Source: Legionellales bacterium (GTDB lineage: Bacteria; Pseudomonadota; Gammaproteobacteria; Berkiellales; Berkiellaceae). Taken from it: DNA of 38,224 nucleotides. The notes below the pieces were generated by a model. It ran no database searches. It had not been told where the DNA came from and was given only the letters and a program-made list of their open reading frames with translations. The stretch lies in contig CANJMM010000017.1 of the NCBI GenBank assembly GCA_947475765.1, positions 1-38,224 of the forward strand, in the 5' to 3' direction. The translations under genes and the position numbers were made by a program. Of this stretch, positions 19,748 through 28,523 are shown piece after piece (position 1 is the first letter of the stretch; each line of letters begins with the position of its first letter).

Positions 19748-20086
19748 ATGCAAGATAAAGCGATCCTAAGAAACGCGGCAATGTCAGCTCAGAAAGTGCG
19801 CTTGGTTGCGGATGAAATTAGGGGTATGAAAGTTGAGCCAGCTCTTCAGAAATTAACCTATATTCAAAAGAAAGCAAGCGGCATAATTAAAAAGGTTTTG
19901 GATTCTGCTATTGCCAATGCAGAGCATAACCAGGGTGCAGATATTGATGAGCTGGTTGTTTCAAAAATATGCATTGATGAGGCGCCTGCATTAAAGCGGT
20001 TTGCGGCTCGTGCGAAAGGTAGAGGGACGCGTGTTTTAAAGCGTCGCTGCCATATTTTAGTAGAAGTAGCAGATAAAATTAGTTAA
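19748..20086 (+). CDS. rplV: 50S ribosomal protein L22
   Basis: L22 (uL22) extends a beta hairpin into the exit tunnel next to L4. The 112 residues contain [15 protein letters not shown] near the start, [18 protein letters not shown], and the hairpin [20 protein letters not shown]. No deletion of the kind linked to macrolide resistance is seen in the hairpin. It has a GGGGGAG ribosome binding site and a 12-nt gap to rpsC. Confidence 0.97.
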   Translation: MQDKAILRNAAMSAQKVRLVADEIRGMKVEPALQKLTYIQKKASGIIKKVLDSAIANAEHNQGADIDELVVSKICIDEAPALKRFAARAKGRGTRVLKRRCHILVEVADKIS

Positions 20087-20098
20087 GAGAGGGCGTCA

Positions 20099-20764
20099 AT
20101 GGGCCAAAAAGTACATCCAACAGGCATCCGTTTAGGGATTGTTGAGACACACCGCTCTATGTGGTATGCCAGCAAGAACTATGCTGATTTGCTGCAAAAC
20201 GATATTAAAACTCGAGCGTATTTGCGAAAAGTGCTTGAAAAAGCATTTGTTAGCCGTATTCAAATCGAGCGACCTGCAAAAAGTGCTCGGATTACGATTC
20301 ATACAGCTCGTCCGGGTATCGTTATAGGCAAGAAAGGCGAAGATATTGAACGCTTAAAGTTCAAAACTGCCGCTTTAATGGGCGTGCCGGTCCACATTAA
20401 TGTGGAAGAAATTCGACGTCCGGAGTTGGATTCTTTTTTGGTCGCCAAAAGTATTGCTGAGCAGCTTGAAAGACGCGTTATGTTTAGGCGTGCAATGAAG
20501 CGAGCGGTAGCAAGTGCACTGAGAATGGGCGCAAAAGGAGTTAAAATCTGTGTGTCTGGTCGGCTTGGTGGCGCTGAAATTGCGCGTGCTGAATGGTATC
20601 GTGAAGGCCGTGTTCCGCTTCATACTTTTAGAGCAGACATTGATTATGGGACCGCTGAAGCCACAACCACTTACGGCATTATTGGCGTAAAAGTGTGGAT
20701 TTTTAAAGGCGAATTATTAGAAAAAGTAGGCAGTAACAAAGCTGCTGCCATAGCAGAAGGATAA
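20099..20764 (+). CDS. rpsC: 30S ribosomal protein S3
   Basis: S3 (uS3) forms part of the mRNA entry channel and helicase. The 221 residues begin [15 protein letters not shown] and contain the KH-domain GXXG element [13 protein letters not shown], the helicase-linked basic stretch [13 protein letters not shown] and [24 protein letters not shown]. Length is close to that of E. coli (233), slightly shorter at the C-terminus. It lies within the tightly packed S10 cluster. Confidence 0.97.
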   Translation: MGQKVHPTGIRLGIVETHRSMWYASKNYADLLQNDIKTRAYLRKVLEKAFVSRIQIERPAKSARITIHTARPGIVIGKKGEDIERLKFKTAALMGVPVHINVEEIRRPELDSFLVAKSIAEQLERRVMFRRAMKRAVASALRMGAKGVKICVSGRLGGAEIARAEWYREGRVPLHTFRADIDYGTAEATTTYGIIGVKVWIFKGELLEKVGSNKAAAIAEG

Positions 20765-20775
20765 GGTGAGTTGTT

Positions 20776-21189
20776 ATGTTACAACCTAAGCGAACCAAAT
20801 TCCGTAAGCAGCATAAGGGCCGAAATCCTGGAATGGCTCTTAGAGGAAATAAAGTTAGTTTCGGCGAATTTGGCTTAAAATGCCTGGGTCGCGGACGGAT
20901 TACCTCAAGGCAAATCGAAGCGGCGCGTCGGGCAATGTCTCGGTGTGTTAAGCGAGGCGGAAAGATTTGGATACGTATTTTTCCAGATAAACCCATTACT
21001 CAAAAACCACTTGAAGTTCGTCAAGGTAAAGGTAAGGGTAATGTTGAATATTGGGTAGCTTTAGTACAGCCTGGTCGCATGCTGTATGAAATTGAAGGCG
21101 TAACCAAAGAAGTGGCTGAGCAAGCCTTCCGGTTGGCGGCTGCTAAGCTACCTGTTGAAACACAAATTGTTGAACGTACGGTGATGTAA
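20776..21189 (+). CDS. rplP: 50S ribosomal protein L16
   Basis: L16 (uL16) organises the A-site tRNA binding region. The 137 residues start [17 protein letters not shown]. The segment [22 protein letters not shown] includes the Arg hydroxylated by YcfD-type oxygenases in E. coli, here preceding Gln rather than Met. The gene overlaps rpmC by one base (TAATG), which implies re-initiation by the same ribosome. Confidence 0.97.
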   Translation: MLQPKRTKFRKQHKGRNPGMALRGNKVSFGEFGLKCLGRGRITSRQIEAARRAMSRCVKRGGKIWIRIFPDKPITQKPLEVRQGKGKGNVEYWVALVQPGRMLYEIEGVTKEVAEQAFRLAAAKLPVETQIVERTVM

Positions 21190-21398
21190 TGCCAGCTAAA
21201 AAAAATGCTGAATTAAGAAATAAATCAATAGAGACGTTAACGAGTGATCTAAATACGTTATTTCGTGAAAAAATGAAATTACGAATGATTTTGGGCAGTG
21301 GTGAGCTTGCACAAAATCATAAAATTAAAGAAAACCGTCGTCAAATTGCACGAGTAAAGACAATTCTGTCAGAAATGAATAGGAAGGGTAGTATATGA
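21189..21398 (+). CDS. rpmC: 50S ribosomal protein L29
   Basis: L29 (uL29) lies at the tunnel exit beside L23. The 69-residue helical hairpin has the expected ELRNKSIETLTSDLNTLFREKMKLRM and IKENRRQIARVKTILSE patterns, although the usual LRQQA-type sequence is diverged. The start is shared with the rplP stop (one-base overlap), and its end overlaps rpsQ by 4 nt (ATGA). Confidence 0.93.
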   Translation: MPAKKNAELRNKSIETLTSDLNTLFREKMKLRMILGSGELAQNHKIKENRRQIARVKTILSEMNRKGSI

Positions 21399-21673
21399 TT
21401 CAACCAACTCCCAGTGTAACAAGAACATTAGTTGGTCGGGTTACTGGTGACGGTCGTAATAAAACATGTACTGTTGAGGTAGACTGGTCCAAAAAGCATC
21501 CTCAATATGGTAAAGTAATGCGCGGGAAGACTCGCTATCATATTCATGATGAAGCGAATACATGTAAAATAGGCGACAGAGTCCGAATAAAAGAAGGCCG
21601 TCCTGTCTCTAAAACAAAAACGTGGTATTTAGTAGAAGTAGTTGAACAAGCGGAAAAAACTGAATTGCTGTAA
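21395..21673 (+). CDS. rpsQ: 30S ribosomal protein S17
   Basis: S17 (uS17) is a primary 16S binding OB-fold protein. The 92 residues contain LVGRVTGDGRNKTCTVEV, HPQYGKVMRGKTRYHIHDE and GDRVRIKEGRPVSKTKTW, all family hallmarks. It ends the S10 gene set. The 84-nt gap to rplN is the longest in this stretch and lies where the spc promoter is found in E. coli. Confidence 0.96.
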   Translation: MIQPTPSVTRTLVGRVTGDGRNKTCTVEVDWSKKHPQYGKVMRGKTRYHIHDEANTCKIGDRVRIKEGRPVSKTKTWYLVEVVEQAEKTELL

Positions 21674-21757
21674 AAATGTTGCTTACAGTGTTAAACTGAG
21701 AAGCCTCACAAATCAGTGAGTATGTTGGCTAATTTAGTCCGTTAGCGGAGAAGAATC
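21674..21757 (+). other. rpsQ-rplN intergenic leader (spc cluster)
   Basis: This 84-nt gap marks the classical S10/spc boundary. It holds a small hairpin, CTCAC (21705-21709) with GTGAG (21716-21720), and a purine-rich ribosome binding site, AGCGGAGAAG, before rplN. I could not find a -35/-10 pair of acceptable quality, so a spc promoter here is possible but not shown. Confidence 0.4.
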
Positions 21758-22123
21758 ATGATTCAAACGGAAACCGTGCTTGAAGTGGCCGATAATAGTG
21801 GCGCTCGTAGAGTAATGTGTATTAAAGTCCTAGGTGGATCACACCGACGGTATGCTCATATTGGCGATGTCATTCGAGTGAGCGTCAAAGACGCTATTCC
21901 TCGAGGAAAAGTCAAAAAAGGGGAAGTGTTACACGCCGTCGTGGTTAGAACCAAGAAAGGGGTTCGTCGCGATGATGGTTCATTGATCCGTTTTGACAGT
22001 AATGCAGCGGTTTTGTTGAACCCACAGAAACAACCCATAGGCACTCGTATATTTGGGCCAGTGACGAGAGAGCTTCGTGAGACTTTCATGAAGATTATTT
22101 CGCTTGCCCCTGAGGTAATTTGA
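21758..22123 (+). CDS. rplN: 50S ribosomal protein L14
   Basis: L14 (uL14) forms intersubunit bridges B5 and B8 and binds RsfS. The 121 residues start [21 protein letters not shown] and include [21 protein letters not shown] and [13 protein letters not shown], close to the family consensus. It is followed after 1 nt by rplX (TGAAATG), so translation is probably coupled. Confidence 0.97.
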   Translation: MIQTETVLEVADNSGARRVMCIKVLGGSHRRYAHIGDVIRVSVKDAIPRGKVKKGEVLHAVVVRTKKGVRRDDGSLIRFDSNAAVLLNPQKQPIGTRIFGPVTRELRETFMKIISLAPEVI

Positions 22124-22124
22124 A

Positions 22125-22463
22125 ATGAATAAAATTAAAACAGGTGATAACGTTATTGTCACCACAGGTAAAGACGCAGGCAGTACTGGAAAAGTACTGC
22201 GTTTGGTGAAGAAAACCAATAAAGCTTTATCTGGATTATGGGCAGTTGTGGAAGGCGTCAAACTTGTTAAAAAGCATGTAAAAGCCAATCCACAAGCGAA
22301 CAAGCCAGGTGGCATAATCTCTAAAGAAGCTGCTTTACATGTTTCAAATATTGCTTTACTCAATCCCGTAACAGGTAAGGCTGACAAAGTGGGCTTTAAG
22401 CTCTTGGCTGATGGCAAAAAAGTACGTTATTTCAAGTCTAACAATGAGGTTGTGGATGTCTAA
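22125..22463 (+). CDS. rplX: 50S ribosomal protein L24
   Basis: L24 (uL24) initiates 50S assembly. The 112 residues carry the KOW motif ([21 protein letters not shown]) and [23 protein letters not shown]. The C-terminal part is diverged but of normal length. The last 8 bases overlap the start of rplE. Confidence 0.95.
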   Translation: MNKIKTGDNVIVTTGKDAGSTGKVLRLVKKTNKALSGLWAVVEGVKLVKKHVKANPQANKPGGIISKEAALHVSNIALLNPVTGKADKVGFKLLADGKKVRYFKSNNEVVDV

Positions 22464-23073
22464 GCATATCAATGCCAATGTGGGGTCAACGCTAAGTCCT
22501 CCTAGGCTAAAAGCGCATTATAAAGATAAAGTCATTGCTGAGCTTAAAACACAATTTAAGTATGAAAATGTAATGCAAGTGCCTAAAATCACTAAGATTA
22601 CCCTTAATATGGGTGTGGGCGAAGCAGCTAACGATCGTAAAATTATTAAATTAGCAGAAGATAATTTGGCTTTAATCTCAGGCCAAAAGCCGATTACGAC
22701 CTATGCTAAAATATCTAATGCGACCTTTAAAATTCGGGAAGGCTGGCCAATTGGCTGTAAAGTGACCTTAAGAAATGATCGGATGTTTGAGTTTTTAGAT
22801 CGTTTATTAAGTGTGGCCATTCCTAGAACAAGAGATTTTCGGGGCTTAAATCCCAGATCCTTTGATTCTAGAGGCAATTACAGCATGGGCATCAAAGACC
22901 AAACGCTTTTTCCAGAAATTAATTATGATAAAGTGGATGCAGTTCGTGGGATGGATATTACTATCACCACTACAGCAAAAACAGATCAAGAAGCATATGC
23001 ATTGTTAAAAGCATTCAATTTTCCATTTAGAGAGTTGAATAAACCCACAAGGGGTAAAGAAGATGGCAAGTAA
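22456..23073 (+). CDS. rplE: 50S ribosomal protein L5
   Basis: L5 (uL5) binds 5S rRNA and contacts the P-site tRNA. I choose the ATG at 22456 ([12 protein letters not shown]), giving 205 residues. An upstream in-frame ATG at 22411 lies inside rplX and adds a non-conserved stretch. The body [49 protein letters not shown] is typical. Compared with E. coli (179 residues) there is an N-terminal extension of about 15 residues and a C-terminal one of about 12 ([13 protein letters not shown]). The C-terminal extension overlaps rpsN by 11 nt. A GTG at 22480 is an alternative start. Confidence 0.93.
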   Translation: MSKHINANVGSTLSPPRLKAHYKDKVIAELKTQFKYENVMQVPKITKITLNMGVGEAANDRKIIKLAEDNLALISGQKPITTYAKISNATFKIREGWPIGCKVTLRNDRMFEFLDRLLSVAIPRTRDFRGLNPRSFDSRGNYSMGIKDQTLFPEINYDKVDAVRGMDITITTTAKTDQEAYALLKAFNFPFRELNKPTRGKEDGK

Positions 23074-23362
23074 AAGAATGATTCGCCGAGAAACTCTGCG
23101 AACTCAGCAACAACGTTTTGAAAAACGGGAAGCAATTCGTAATAAGCTGAAAGATCCAAGCCTAGATCTAAATGAAAAGTTTAAGCTTATTAGCCAAATT
23201 GAAAAGATGCCAAGAGATTCTAGTCACACACGTCAAACAAATCGTTGCCAAATGACGGGTCGCGCTAGAGGGGTATACCGTAAATTTGAGCTATGTCGTA
23301 ATAAAATACGTGAGTTAGCAATGCGTGGCGAAATTCCCGGTTTAGTTATGGCCAGCTGGTAA
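23063..23362 (+). CDS. rpsN: 30S ribosomal protein S14
   Basis: S14 (uS14) is a 30S head protein. At 99 residues it is the long, zinc-free form (no CXXC pair), with [21 protein letters not shown] and the C-terminal [26 protein letters not shown]. The zinc-free form is the usual one in Gammaproteobacteria. It overlaps rplE by 11 nt in a different frame. Confidence 0.96.
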   Translation: MASKRMIRRETLRTQQQRFEKREAIRNKLKDPSLDLNEKFKLISQIEKMPRDSSHTRQTNRCQMTGRARGVYRKFELCRNKIRELAMRGEIPGLVMASW

Positions 23363-23378
23363 GAATGAGAACAAGACA

Positions 23379-23783
23379 ATGAGTAATCAAGATCACATTT
23401 CAGATATGTTAACCCGAATCCGAAACGCACAAAAATCGTTAAAGGCTTCCGTTAGCATGGATTTATCCACAATCAAGTTAGCGATTGCGACTGTTTTAAA
23501 AAACGAAGGGTATATTTCAGAAGTAGAAGTCGAGTTAGTAGCAGGTTCTGCTTGCAAAAAAACCTTGAAGCTCACTTTAAAATATTACAACAGAAAGCCC
23601 GTTATTGAGCTAATAAAAAGAATTAGTCGTCCAGGTCTTCGTCATTACAAGCCAATGGGTGATTTACCTAAAGTATTAGATGGTTTTGGTATTGCGATTC
23701 TTTCTACTTCCAAAGGCGTCATGACCGAAAAATCGGCTAGACAACTTGGAGTGGGCGGCGAAGTTCTGTGCCACGTAGCATAA
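23379..23783 (+). CDS. rpsH: 30S ribosomal protein S8
   Basis: S8 (uS8) binds 16S helix 21 and represses the spc operon in E. coli. The 134 residues begin [20 protein letters not shown] and contain [11 protein letters not shown] and the C-terminal [25 protein letters not shown], the RNA-binding core. It sits 16 nt from each neighbour. Confidence 0.97.
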   Translation: MSNQDHISDMLTRIRNAQKSLKASVSMDLSTIKLAIATVLKNEGYISEVEVELVAGSACKKTLKLTLKYYNRKPVIELIKRISRPGLRHYKPMGDLPKVLDGFGIAILSTSKGVMTEKSARQLGVGGEVLCHVA

Positions 23784-23799
23784 GGTAGAGGGAAAAAAA

Positions 23800-24351
23800 A
23801 TGTCATCACGTATAGGTAAGTTAAACATTTTACTGCCCACAGGCGTAGTGGTAAATGTAGACGGCAACCAAGTCCTTATTAAAGGCCCTAAAGGCGAAAT
23901 GCTTCAAATTATTCCTCAAGGCTTAAATATTAGTCAGGGGCCAGAAGGTATTTCAGTTTCTGCTAATAACGGTCTTGACAATGCAGATGCACTCAGAGGC
24001 ACCATTCGTGCTGTATTACAAAATCATGTAATAGGCGTGAGTCAAGGTTTTTCTAAAAAGCTTTTATTAGTAGGCACGGGGTATCGTGTTGCCGTGAGTA
24101 AAACAAAAGACGGTTGCGCTAAAGCAGATTTAACCCTTGGCTTTTCTCATCCTGTTAGTTATGTTGCGCCAATAGGCATAGAATTTATTTCAGCTGCACA
24201 AACTGAAATAGAAATTAAAGGCACAAATAAGCAGTTGGTAGGTCAAGTTGCCGCAGATATTCGTCGATATCGTGAGCCAGAGCCTTATAAAGGCAAAGGC
24301 ATTCGCTATTCAGATGAGAAAATTATCTTGAAAGAAGTGAAGAAGAAATAG
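23800..24351 (+). CDS. rplF: 50S ribosomal protein L6
   Basis: L6 (uL6) lies near the sarcin-ricin loop. The 183 residues show two repeats of the L6 fold with VLIKGPKGEM, SKKLLLVGTGYRVAV and the C-terminal DIRRYREPEPYKGKGIRY, which is nearly invariant. It ends in a basic KEVKKK tail, and a 3-nt gap leads to rplR. Confidence 0.97.
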   Translation: MSSRIGKLNILLPTGVVVNVDGNQVLIKGPKGEMLQIIPQGLNISQGPEGISVSANNGLDNADALRGTIRAVLQNHVIGVSQGFSKKLLLVGTGYRVAVSKTKDGCAKADLTLGFSHPVSYVAPIGIEFISAAQTEIEIKGTNKQLVGQVAADIRRYREPEPYKGKGIRYSDEKIILKEVKKK

Positions 24352-24354
24352 ACC

Positions 24355-24720
24355 ATGAATAAAATAGATGCAAGAATACGTAGGTCGGTGAAATCCCGAG
24401 CAAAGATTAAGTTGGCCGGCATAGAAAAAGGCGTAGCACGTCTGACTATTCACCGTTCTCTTTCTCATATATATGCTCAAATTATTGCTCCAGTAGGGGG
24501 TAAAGTCTTAGCTCAAGCTTCAACGCTTGAATTAAGAGCAGATCAGTCTTTCAGTGAGCATAAGAAAGCGGATAAAGCAAAAGTAGTGGGTAAATTAGTG
24601 GCTGAGCGTGCAAAACAAGCAGGGGTTACCCGGGCAATTTGTGATCGTTCAGGTTTTAAATTTCATGGTCGAGTAGCAGCTCTTGTAGAAGCAGCTCGAG
24701 AAAATGGCTTAACAGTTTAA
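24355..24720 (+). CDS. rplR: 50S ribosomal protein L18
   Basis: L18 (uL18) binds 5S rRNA with L5. The 121 residues have a basic N-terminus (MNKIDARIRRSVKSRAKIK), RLTIHRSLSHIYAQII and the C-terminal CDRSGFKFHGRVAALVEAARE, near the family consensus [21 protein letters not shown]. It starts 3 nt after rplF. Confidence 0.96.
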   Translation: MNKIDARIRRSVKSRAKIKLAGIEKGVARLTIHRSLSHIYAQIIAPVGGKVLAQASTLELRADQSFSEHKKADKAKVVGKLVAERAKQAGVTRAICDRSGFKFHGRVAALVEAARENGLTV

Positions 24721-24735
24721 AGGGTAGGACAAGGC

Positions 24736-25254
24736 ATGGCAGTGGCTACACAAGCTGATCATAATAGCAAAACAGATGGTCGTTACGAAGAAAGACTCGT
24801 GTCCGTTAATCGTACTGCTAAAGTTGTTAAGGGTGGTCGTAAATTTGGATTTGCCGCCCTAGTAGTTGTTGGCGATGGCAACGGACGAGTAGGCATAGGC
24901 AAAGGCAAAGCGCTAGAAGTGCCAGAGGCAATTAGAAAAGCCATGGAGAGTGCACGTCGCAACCTTATTTTAATTCCACTGAATGATACAACTTTGCATC
25001 ATACTATTGTGGCACATCATGGGGCGACTAAAGTTTTCATGAAGCCAGCTTCAGATGGTACAGGGATTATTGCAGGTGGTGGTATGCGAGCCATATTTGA
25101 AGTGGCCGGTATTAAAAACGTTTTAGCTAAGTGCTATGGTTCAACCAATGCTTATAACGTTGTTCGCGCAACGATAAAAGGATTGTCTGGCATGAAATCC
25201 CCTCAGGATTTTGCGAATAAACGTAGTAAATCTTTAGAAGAGATCGTGAAATAG
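24736..25254 (+). CDS. rpsE: 30S ribosomal protein S5
   Basis: S5 (uS5) helps form the mRNA entry tunnel and influences fidelity. The 172 residues contain the spectinomycin loop segment [20 protein letters not shown] with no obvious resistance deletion, then [20 protein letters not shown] and [19 protein letters not shown]. Length is near the E. coli 167. Confidence 0.97.
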   Translation: MAVATQADHNSKTDGRYEERLVSVNRTAKVVKGGRKFGFAALVVVGDGNGRVGIGKGKALEVPEAIRKAMESARRNLILIPLNDTTLHHTIVAHHGATKVFMKPASDGTGIIAGGGMRAIFEVAGIKNVLAKCYGSTNAYNVVRATIKGLSGMKSPQDFANKRSKSLEEIVK

Positions 25255-25262
25255 GTATCAAC

Positions 25263-25460
25263 ATGACAAAAGATCAACCGGTAAAACAAATCAAGTTAAA
25301 GCTAACGAAGAGTTTAAGTGGTCGATTAAAATCCCACATTGCTTGTGCAAATGGATTAGGATTAAGAAAAATTCGCCAAGAAGTGTCGGTTATCGATACG
25401 CCTGAGAATCGTGGTATGGTGAATAAAATTAATTATCTCCTACAGATCATGGAGCAGTAA
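25263..25460 (+). CDS. rpmD: 50S ribosomal protein L30
   Basis: L30 (uL30) is a small 50S protein. The 65 residues contain the expected IKLKLTKSLSGRLKSHIACANGLGLRK and VIDTPENRGMVNKINYLL segments. A short N-terminal extension precedes the conserved part. It is packed 8 nt after rpsE and 3 nt before rplO, in its normal place. Confidence 0.95.
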   Translation: MTKDQPVKQIKLKLTKSLSGRLKSHIACANGLGLRKIRQEVSVIDTPENRGMVNKINYLLQIMEQ

Positions 25461-25463
25461 AAA

Positions 25464-25916
25464 ATGAGAATGCGTTTAAATACAATTAAGCCAGGAAAAG
25501 GCTCAAAAAAAGCGCCTAAAAAATTAGGTCGTGGTATTGGTTCAGGCCTAGGAAAGACTTGTGGTAAAGGCCATAAGGGTCAAAAAGCACGTGCAGGCGG
25601 TTACCATAAAGTAGGCTTTGAAGGCGGTCAAATGCCTTTACAAAGACGTTTGCCTAAAGTCGGGTTTATTTCTCAGAAAGCTTCTCTTAGCGTAGAAGTT
25701 AGGTTGCATGAACTTGAGCAAGTGCCAGATGGTATTGTAACGTTAGAAGCTTTAAAATTAGTCAGCGTTATACCTGCAAAAGCATTAAAAGCGAAAGTTA
25801 TTTTTAGTGGTAAAATCACTAAGCCAGTGACCATTACCGGCCTTAAAGTAACAGCTAAGGCATTAGAAGCCATTCAAGCTGCTGGTGGAACGGTTACGGC
25901 GCCTGTGGCAGCGTAG
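25464..25916 (+). CDS. rplO: 50S ribosomal protein L15
   Basis: L15 (uL15) is a late 50S assembly protein. The 150 residues contain [25 protein letters not shown] and [18 protein letters not shown]. Two ATG codons compete. The first, at 25464, is 9 nt from GGAG (25451-25454). The second, at 25470, gives MRLNT, which matches the family N-terminus exactly. I list the first because of the ribosome binding site. Confidence 0.95.
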   Translation: MRMRLNTIKPGKGSKKAPKKLGRGIGSGLGKTCGKGHKGQKARAGGYHKVGFEGGQMPLQRRLPKVGFISQKASLSVEVRLHELEQVPDGIVTLEALKLVSVIPAKALKAKVIFSGKITKPVTITGLKVTAKALEAIQAAGGTVTAPVAA

Positions 25917-25930
25917 GAAGATAACCCAGG

Positions 25931-27265
25931 ATGAAACCAATGAAAAAAAGCGGAATACAAGAACTAAAATCACGGCTTTTATTTGTGTTTTTAGGATTGG
26001 TCGTATTCCGTATTGGCGCACATATTCCTGTTCCAGGCTTAGATTCGCTACGTTTGGCTGAATTATTTAACTCAGGCTCACAAGGTATTTTGGGTTTATT
26101 TAATTTGTTTTCTGGTGGTGCTTTACAAAGACTTTCTGTTTTTGCACTGGGCATTATGCCTTATATATCGGCTTCTATTATTATTCAGCTCATGACGGTT
26201 GTTTCTCCTAAGCTTGAACAGCTTAAAAAAGAAGGGGATGCAGGTCGAAGGAAGATTTCTCAGTATACCCGTTATGGTACGCTGCTTTTGGCTACTTTCC
26301 AGGCATTTGGGATGGCTAAGTTCTTGGCAAGCTCCGGAACAGCTTATGATACAGGCCTTGGTTTTTATCTCACTACAGTAGTGACATTGGTAACCGGTAC
26401 GTTATTTTTGATGTGGTTAGGAGAAAGAATCACAGAGCGCGGTGTAGGGAATGGCATTTCATTGATTATTTTTGCAGGGATTGTCTCAGGACTTCCTAGT
26501 GCCATTAGCAATACATTTGAGCAAGTGCGTCAGGGCTTAATGAATCCTATTGCTTTGATTATGCTAATCGTTATCTTATTATTTGTGACGGCTTTTGTGG
26601 TCTTTGTCGAGAGAGGACAAAGGCGTATTACAGTGAATTATGCCAAAAGGCAAGTCGGTAATAAAATTTATGCAGGTCAAAAAAGCCATTTGCCCTTAAA
26701 AATTAATATGGCAGGGGTGATTCCCCCTATTTTTGCCTCAAGTTTGATTTTATTTCCAGCAACTATTAGTCAATGGTTTAGCCAAGATAGCGCTGCTGGT
26801 TGGCTAACAGATATTAGTTTGGCTTTGTCTCCAGGTCAGCCTCTTTATATTTTAATATTAGGTGCTTTAATATTATTTTTTAGTTTTTTCTATACAGCGC
26901 TTGTGTTCAATCCAAGAGAAACAGCTGATAATTTAAAACGTTCGGGGGCTTTAATTCCTGGACTACGACCTGGCGATCAAACCGCAAATTTTATTGATAA
27001 GGTTATGACTCGCTTAACATTGGTAGGCGGGCTGTATATTATGTCGGTTTCTTTGCTGCCTGAATTTTTAATTCTTGCCTGGCAAGTGCCCTTTAATTTC
27101 GGCGGGACGTCATTATTAATTATTGTCGTCGTCGTGATGGATTTTATTGCACAGGTGCAAGCACATTTAATGTCTCAGCAATATGAGTCATTACTTAAAA
27201 AAGGCCATATTAAAACGGGCGGTCACAGCGGTTCAGGATCAAATGGTTTTGGTCTGCTGAGATAG
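25931..27265 (+). CDS. secY: Preprotein translocase subunit SecY
   Basis: SecY is the protein-conducting channel, partnered by SecE (encoded at 1687-2067) and SecG. The 444 residues show ten hydrophobic segments. Conserved parts include [10 protein letters not shown] in the plug region, [15 protein letters not shown], the cytoplasmic [13 protein letters not shown] loop and a Gly-rich C-terminus. The ATG at 25931 is preceded by GGAAG about 10 nt upstream. It follows rplO by 14 nt, as in the spc operon. Confidence 0.98.
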   Translation: MKPMKKSGIQELKSRLLFVFLGLVVFRIGAHIPVPGLDSLRLAELFNSGSQGILGLFNLFSGGALQRLSVFALGIMPYISASIIIQLMTVVSPKLEQLKKEGDAGRRKISQYTRYGTLLLATFQAFGMAKFLASSGTAYDTGLGFYLTTVVTLVTGTLFLMWLGERITERGVGNGISLIIFAGIVSGLPSAISNTFEQVRQGLMNPIALIMLIVILLFVTAFVVFVERGQRRITVNYAKRQVGNKIYAGQKSHLPLKINMAGVIPPIFASSLILFPATISQWFSQDSAAGWLTDISLALSPGQPLYILILGALILFFSFFYTALVFNPRETADNLKRSGALIPGLRPGDQTANFIDKVMTRLTLVGGLYIMSVSLLPEFLILAWQVPFNFGGTSLLIIVVVVMDFIAQVQAHLMSQQYESLLKKGHIKTGGHSGSGSNGFGLLR

Positions 27266-27308
27266 AAACTTTAACACACACAAGAAACTAAAAATGTAGG
27301 GTAGCTTC

Positions 27309-27437
27309 ATGAAGGTAAGAGCCTCAATAAAAAAATTGTGCAAAACATGCAAAATAGTCAGTCGTACTAAAAGACACAAGAAGACCCTCTTTGTCATATG
27401 TACAGATAATCCTAGGCATAAACAACGCCAAGGGTAG
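27309..27437 (+). CDS. rpmJ: 50S ribosomal protein L36 (variant)
   Basis: This 42-residue open frame starts [17 protein letters not shown] and ends NPRHKQRQG, the L36 (bL36) signature, directly after secY where rpmJ belongs. The zinc ligands are Cys11, Cys14, Cys31 and His37. Family members are usually 37-38 residues with the second half starting at Cys27. Here the loop between the two zinc knuckles ([10 protein letters not shown]) is about 4 residues longer and more basic. The zinc pattern is kept, so I read it as functional. Confidence 0.93.
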   Translation: MKVRASIKKLCKTCKIVSRTKRHKKTLFVICTDNPRHKQRQG

Positions 27438-27557
27438 TTAGAGAACTAGTATTATTTTTTACTAAAAATTGATTTATTTTCAAACCTGAAGTAGGCTTGT
27501 TAGCCTTTATTAGAAAAGCCTTTATTAGGAAAGCCATTAAGTGACTTGGAGAATCTG
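27438..27557 (+). other. rpsM leader (alpha cluster) with tandem repeat
   Basis: This 120-nt gap is where the S4-binding pseudoknot of the alpha operon lies in E. coli. A small hairpin, AGGCT-TGTT-AGCCT (27493-27506), is followed by TTTATT, then the 15-bp tandem repeat described separately, then TTGGAG before the rpsM ATG. I cannot fold an E. coli-type pseudoknot by eye, so S4 control here is open. Confidence 0.4.
27503..27535 (+). repeat. 15-bp tandem direct repeat in rpsM leader
   Basis: GCCTTTATTAGAAAA (27503-27517) is followed at once by GCCTTTATTAGGAAA (27518-27532) and a third partial GCC. The two copies differ at one position. The first copy overlaps the right arm of the AGGCT/AGCCT hairpin, so the second copy offers an alternative pairing partner. 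Confidence 0.85.
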
Positions 27558-27959
27558 ATGTCCGTTGTTCGTATACATGGTATTGTTTTAGAGCCCCGTA
27601 AGCATGTTAAAATTGCATTACGGTCAATTTATGGAATTGGCCCAAAGCGGGCTAGCCTGATTTGTGAAAAGCTAGAGCTAGAGCCTTTTGTAAAAGTTAA
27701 TCAATTAACTGATGATCAGGCAAAGCTCTTAAGTGATGCCGTGACTGAGTTTAAAGTCGAAGGTGATTTAAGACGAGAAGTCGCGATGCACATTAAGCGT
27801 CTTCGTGATATTGGCTCATACAGAGGTTTAAGACACAAGCGTGGCTTGCCTGTAAGAGGCCAAAGAACCAAAACAAACGCTCGGACTAGAAAAGGCCCGC
27901 GTGGCAATAAAATGGCCAAATCAAAAGATGCAAAAGCAAAAGCAAAAGCAAGTAAATAA
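27558..27959 (+). CDS. rpsM: 30S ribosomal protein S13 with C-terminal extension
   Basis: S13 (uS13) contacts P-site tRNA and bridges to the 50S. The ATG at 27558 (MSVVRIHGIVLEP) is preceded by TTGGAG; an in-frame TTG at 27546 is part of that site and is rejected. The body RREVAMHIKRLRDIGSYRGLRHKRGLPVRGQRTKTNARTRKGPR is typical. Residues 1-118 match the E. coli length. Residues 119-133 (MAKSKDAKAKAKASK) are an added Lys/Ala tail that itself reads like the start of a ribosomal protein. The rpsK gene follows after 27 nt. Confidence 0.95.
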   Translation: MSVVRIHGIVLEPRKHVKIALRSIYGIGPKRASLICEKLELEPFVKVNQLTDDQAKLLSDAVTEFKVEGDLRREVAMHIKRLRDIGSYRGLRHKRGLPVRGQRTKTNARTRKGPRGNKMAKSKDAKAKAKASK

Positions 27960-27986
27960 TCATATTGTGGAGTTTGAAGAAATATC

Positions 27987-28472
27987 ATGACTGACATAGG
28001 TCTAGAATCAAGCGAGTTGAATGACGGAGAGTCTGGCGAAGGAAGTAGTTCTGGTAGCATAGATTCAGTTGCGAATGCACTTAAAGCTAAAGCAGCGGCA
28101 AAGAATCGTAAAAAGTTTAAAAGGCATGTGACGGATATTATTATTAATATTTTTGCTTCTTTTAATAATACGGTCATCACCATTACGGATATGAAAGGCG
28201 ATACTTTGTCTTGGGCAACAGCAGGCGGTTGTGGTTTTCGTGGTTCTCGTAAAAGTACGCCTTTTGCTGGTCAAGTTGCAACTGCTAAAGCCTTGCAAAA
28301 AGCAAAAGATTTATACGGCGCTGAGTCTGCTGAAATTAAAGTATACGGGCCTGGGCCAGGTCGCGATGCTTCAGTGCGCGTGATTCGTGATTATGTCATG
28401 GTGTCAATGATTTCTGATGTAACTGGTATTCCACATAATGGCTGCCGTCCAGAAAAACAAAGACGTGTGTAA
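27987..28472 (+). CDS. rpsK: 30S ribosomal protein S11 with acidic N-terminal extension
   Basis: S11 (uS11) sits on the 30S platform near the E site and interacts with S7. The conserved body (FASFNNTVITITD, SWATAGGCGFRGSRKSTPFA, GPGPGRDASVRVIR, GIPHNGCRPEKQRRV) starts near residue 49 of 161. E. coli S11 has 129 residues. The first 35 residues (MTDIGLESSELNDGESGEGS onward) are acidic and Ser/Gly-rich, unlike the basic family N-terminus, which here appears as AKAAAKNRKKFKRH. No later ATG exists before the core; a TTG at codon 11 is the only nearby alternative. Confidence 0.93.
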   Translation: MTDIGLESSELNDGESGEGSSSGSIDSVANALKAKAAAKNRKKFKRHVTDIIINIFASFNNTVITITDMKGDTLSWATAGGCGFRGSRKSTPFAGQVATAKALQKAKDLYGAESAEIKVYGPGPGRDASVRVIRDYVMVSMISDVTGIPHNGCRPEKQRRV

Positions 28473-28523
28473 TTGATAAATATTTTTATTTTATTTTTAT
28501 ATAGATTTAGAGAAGAGTAAAGC

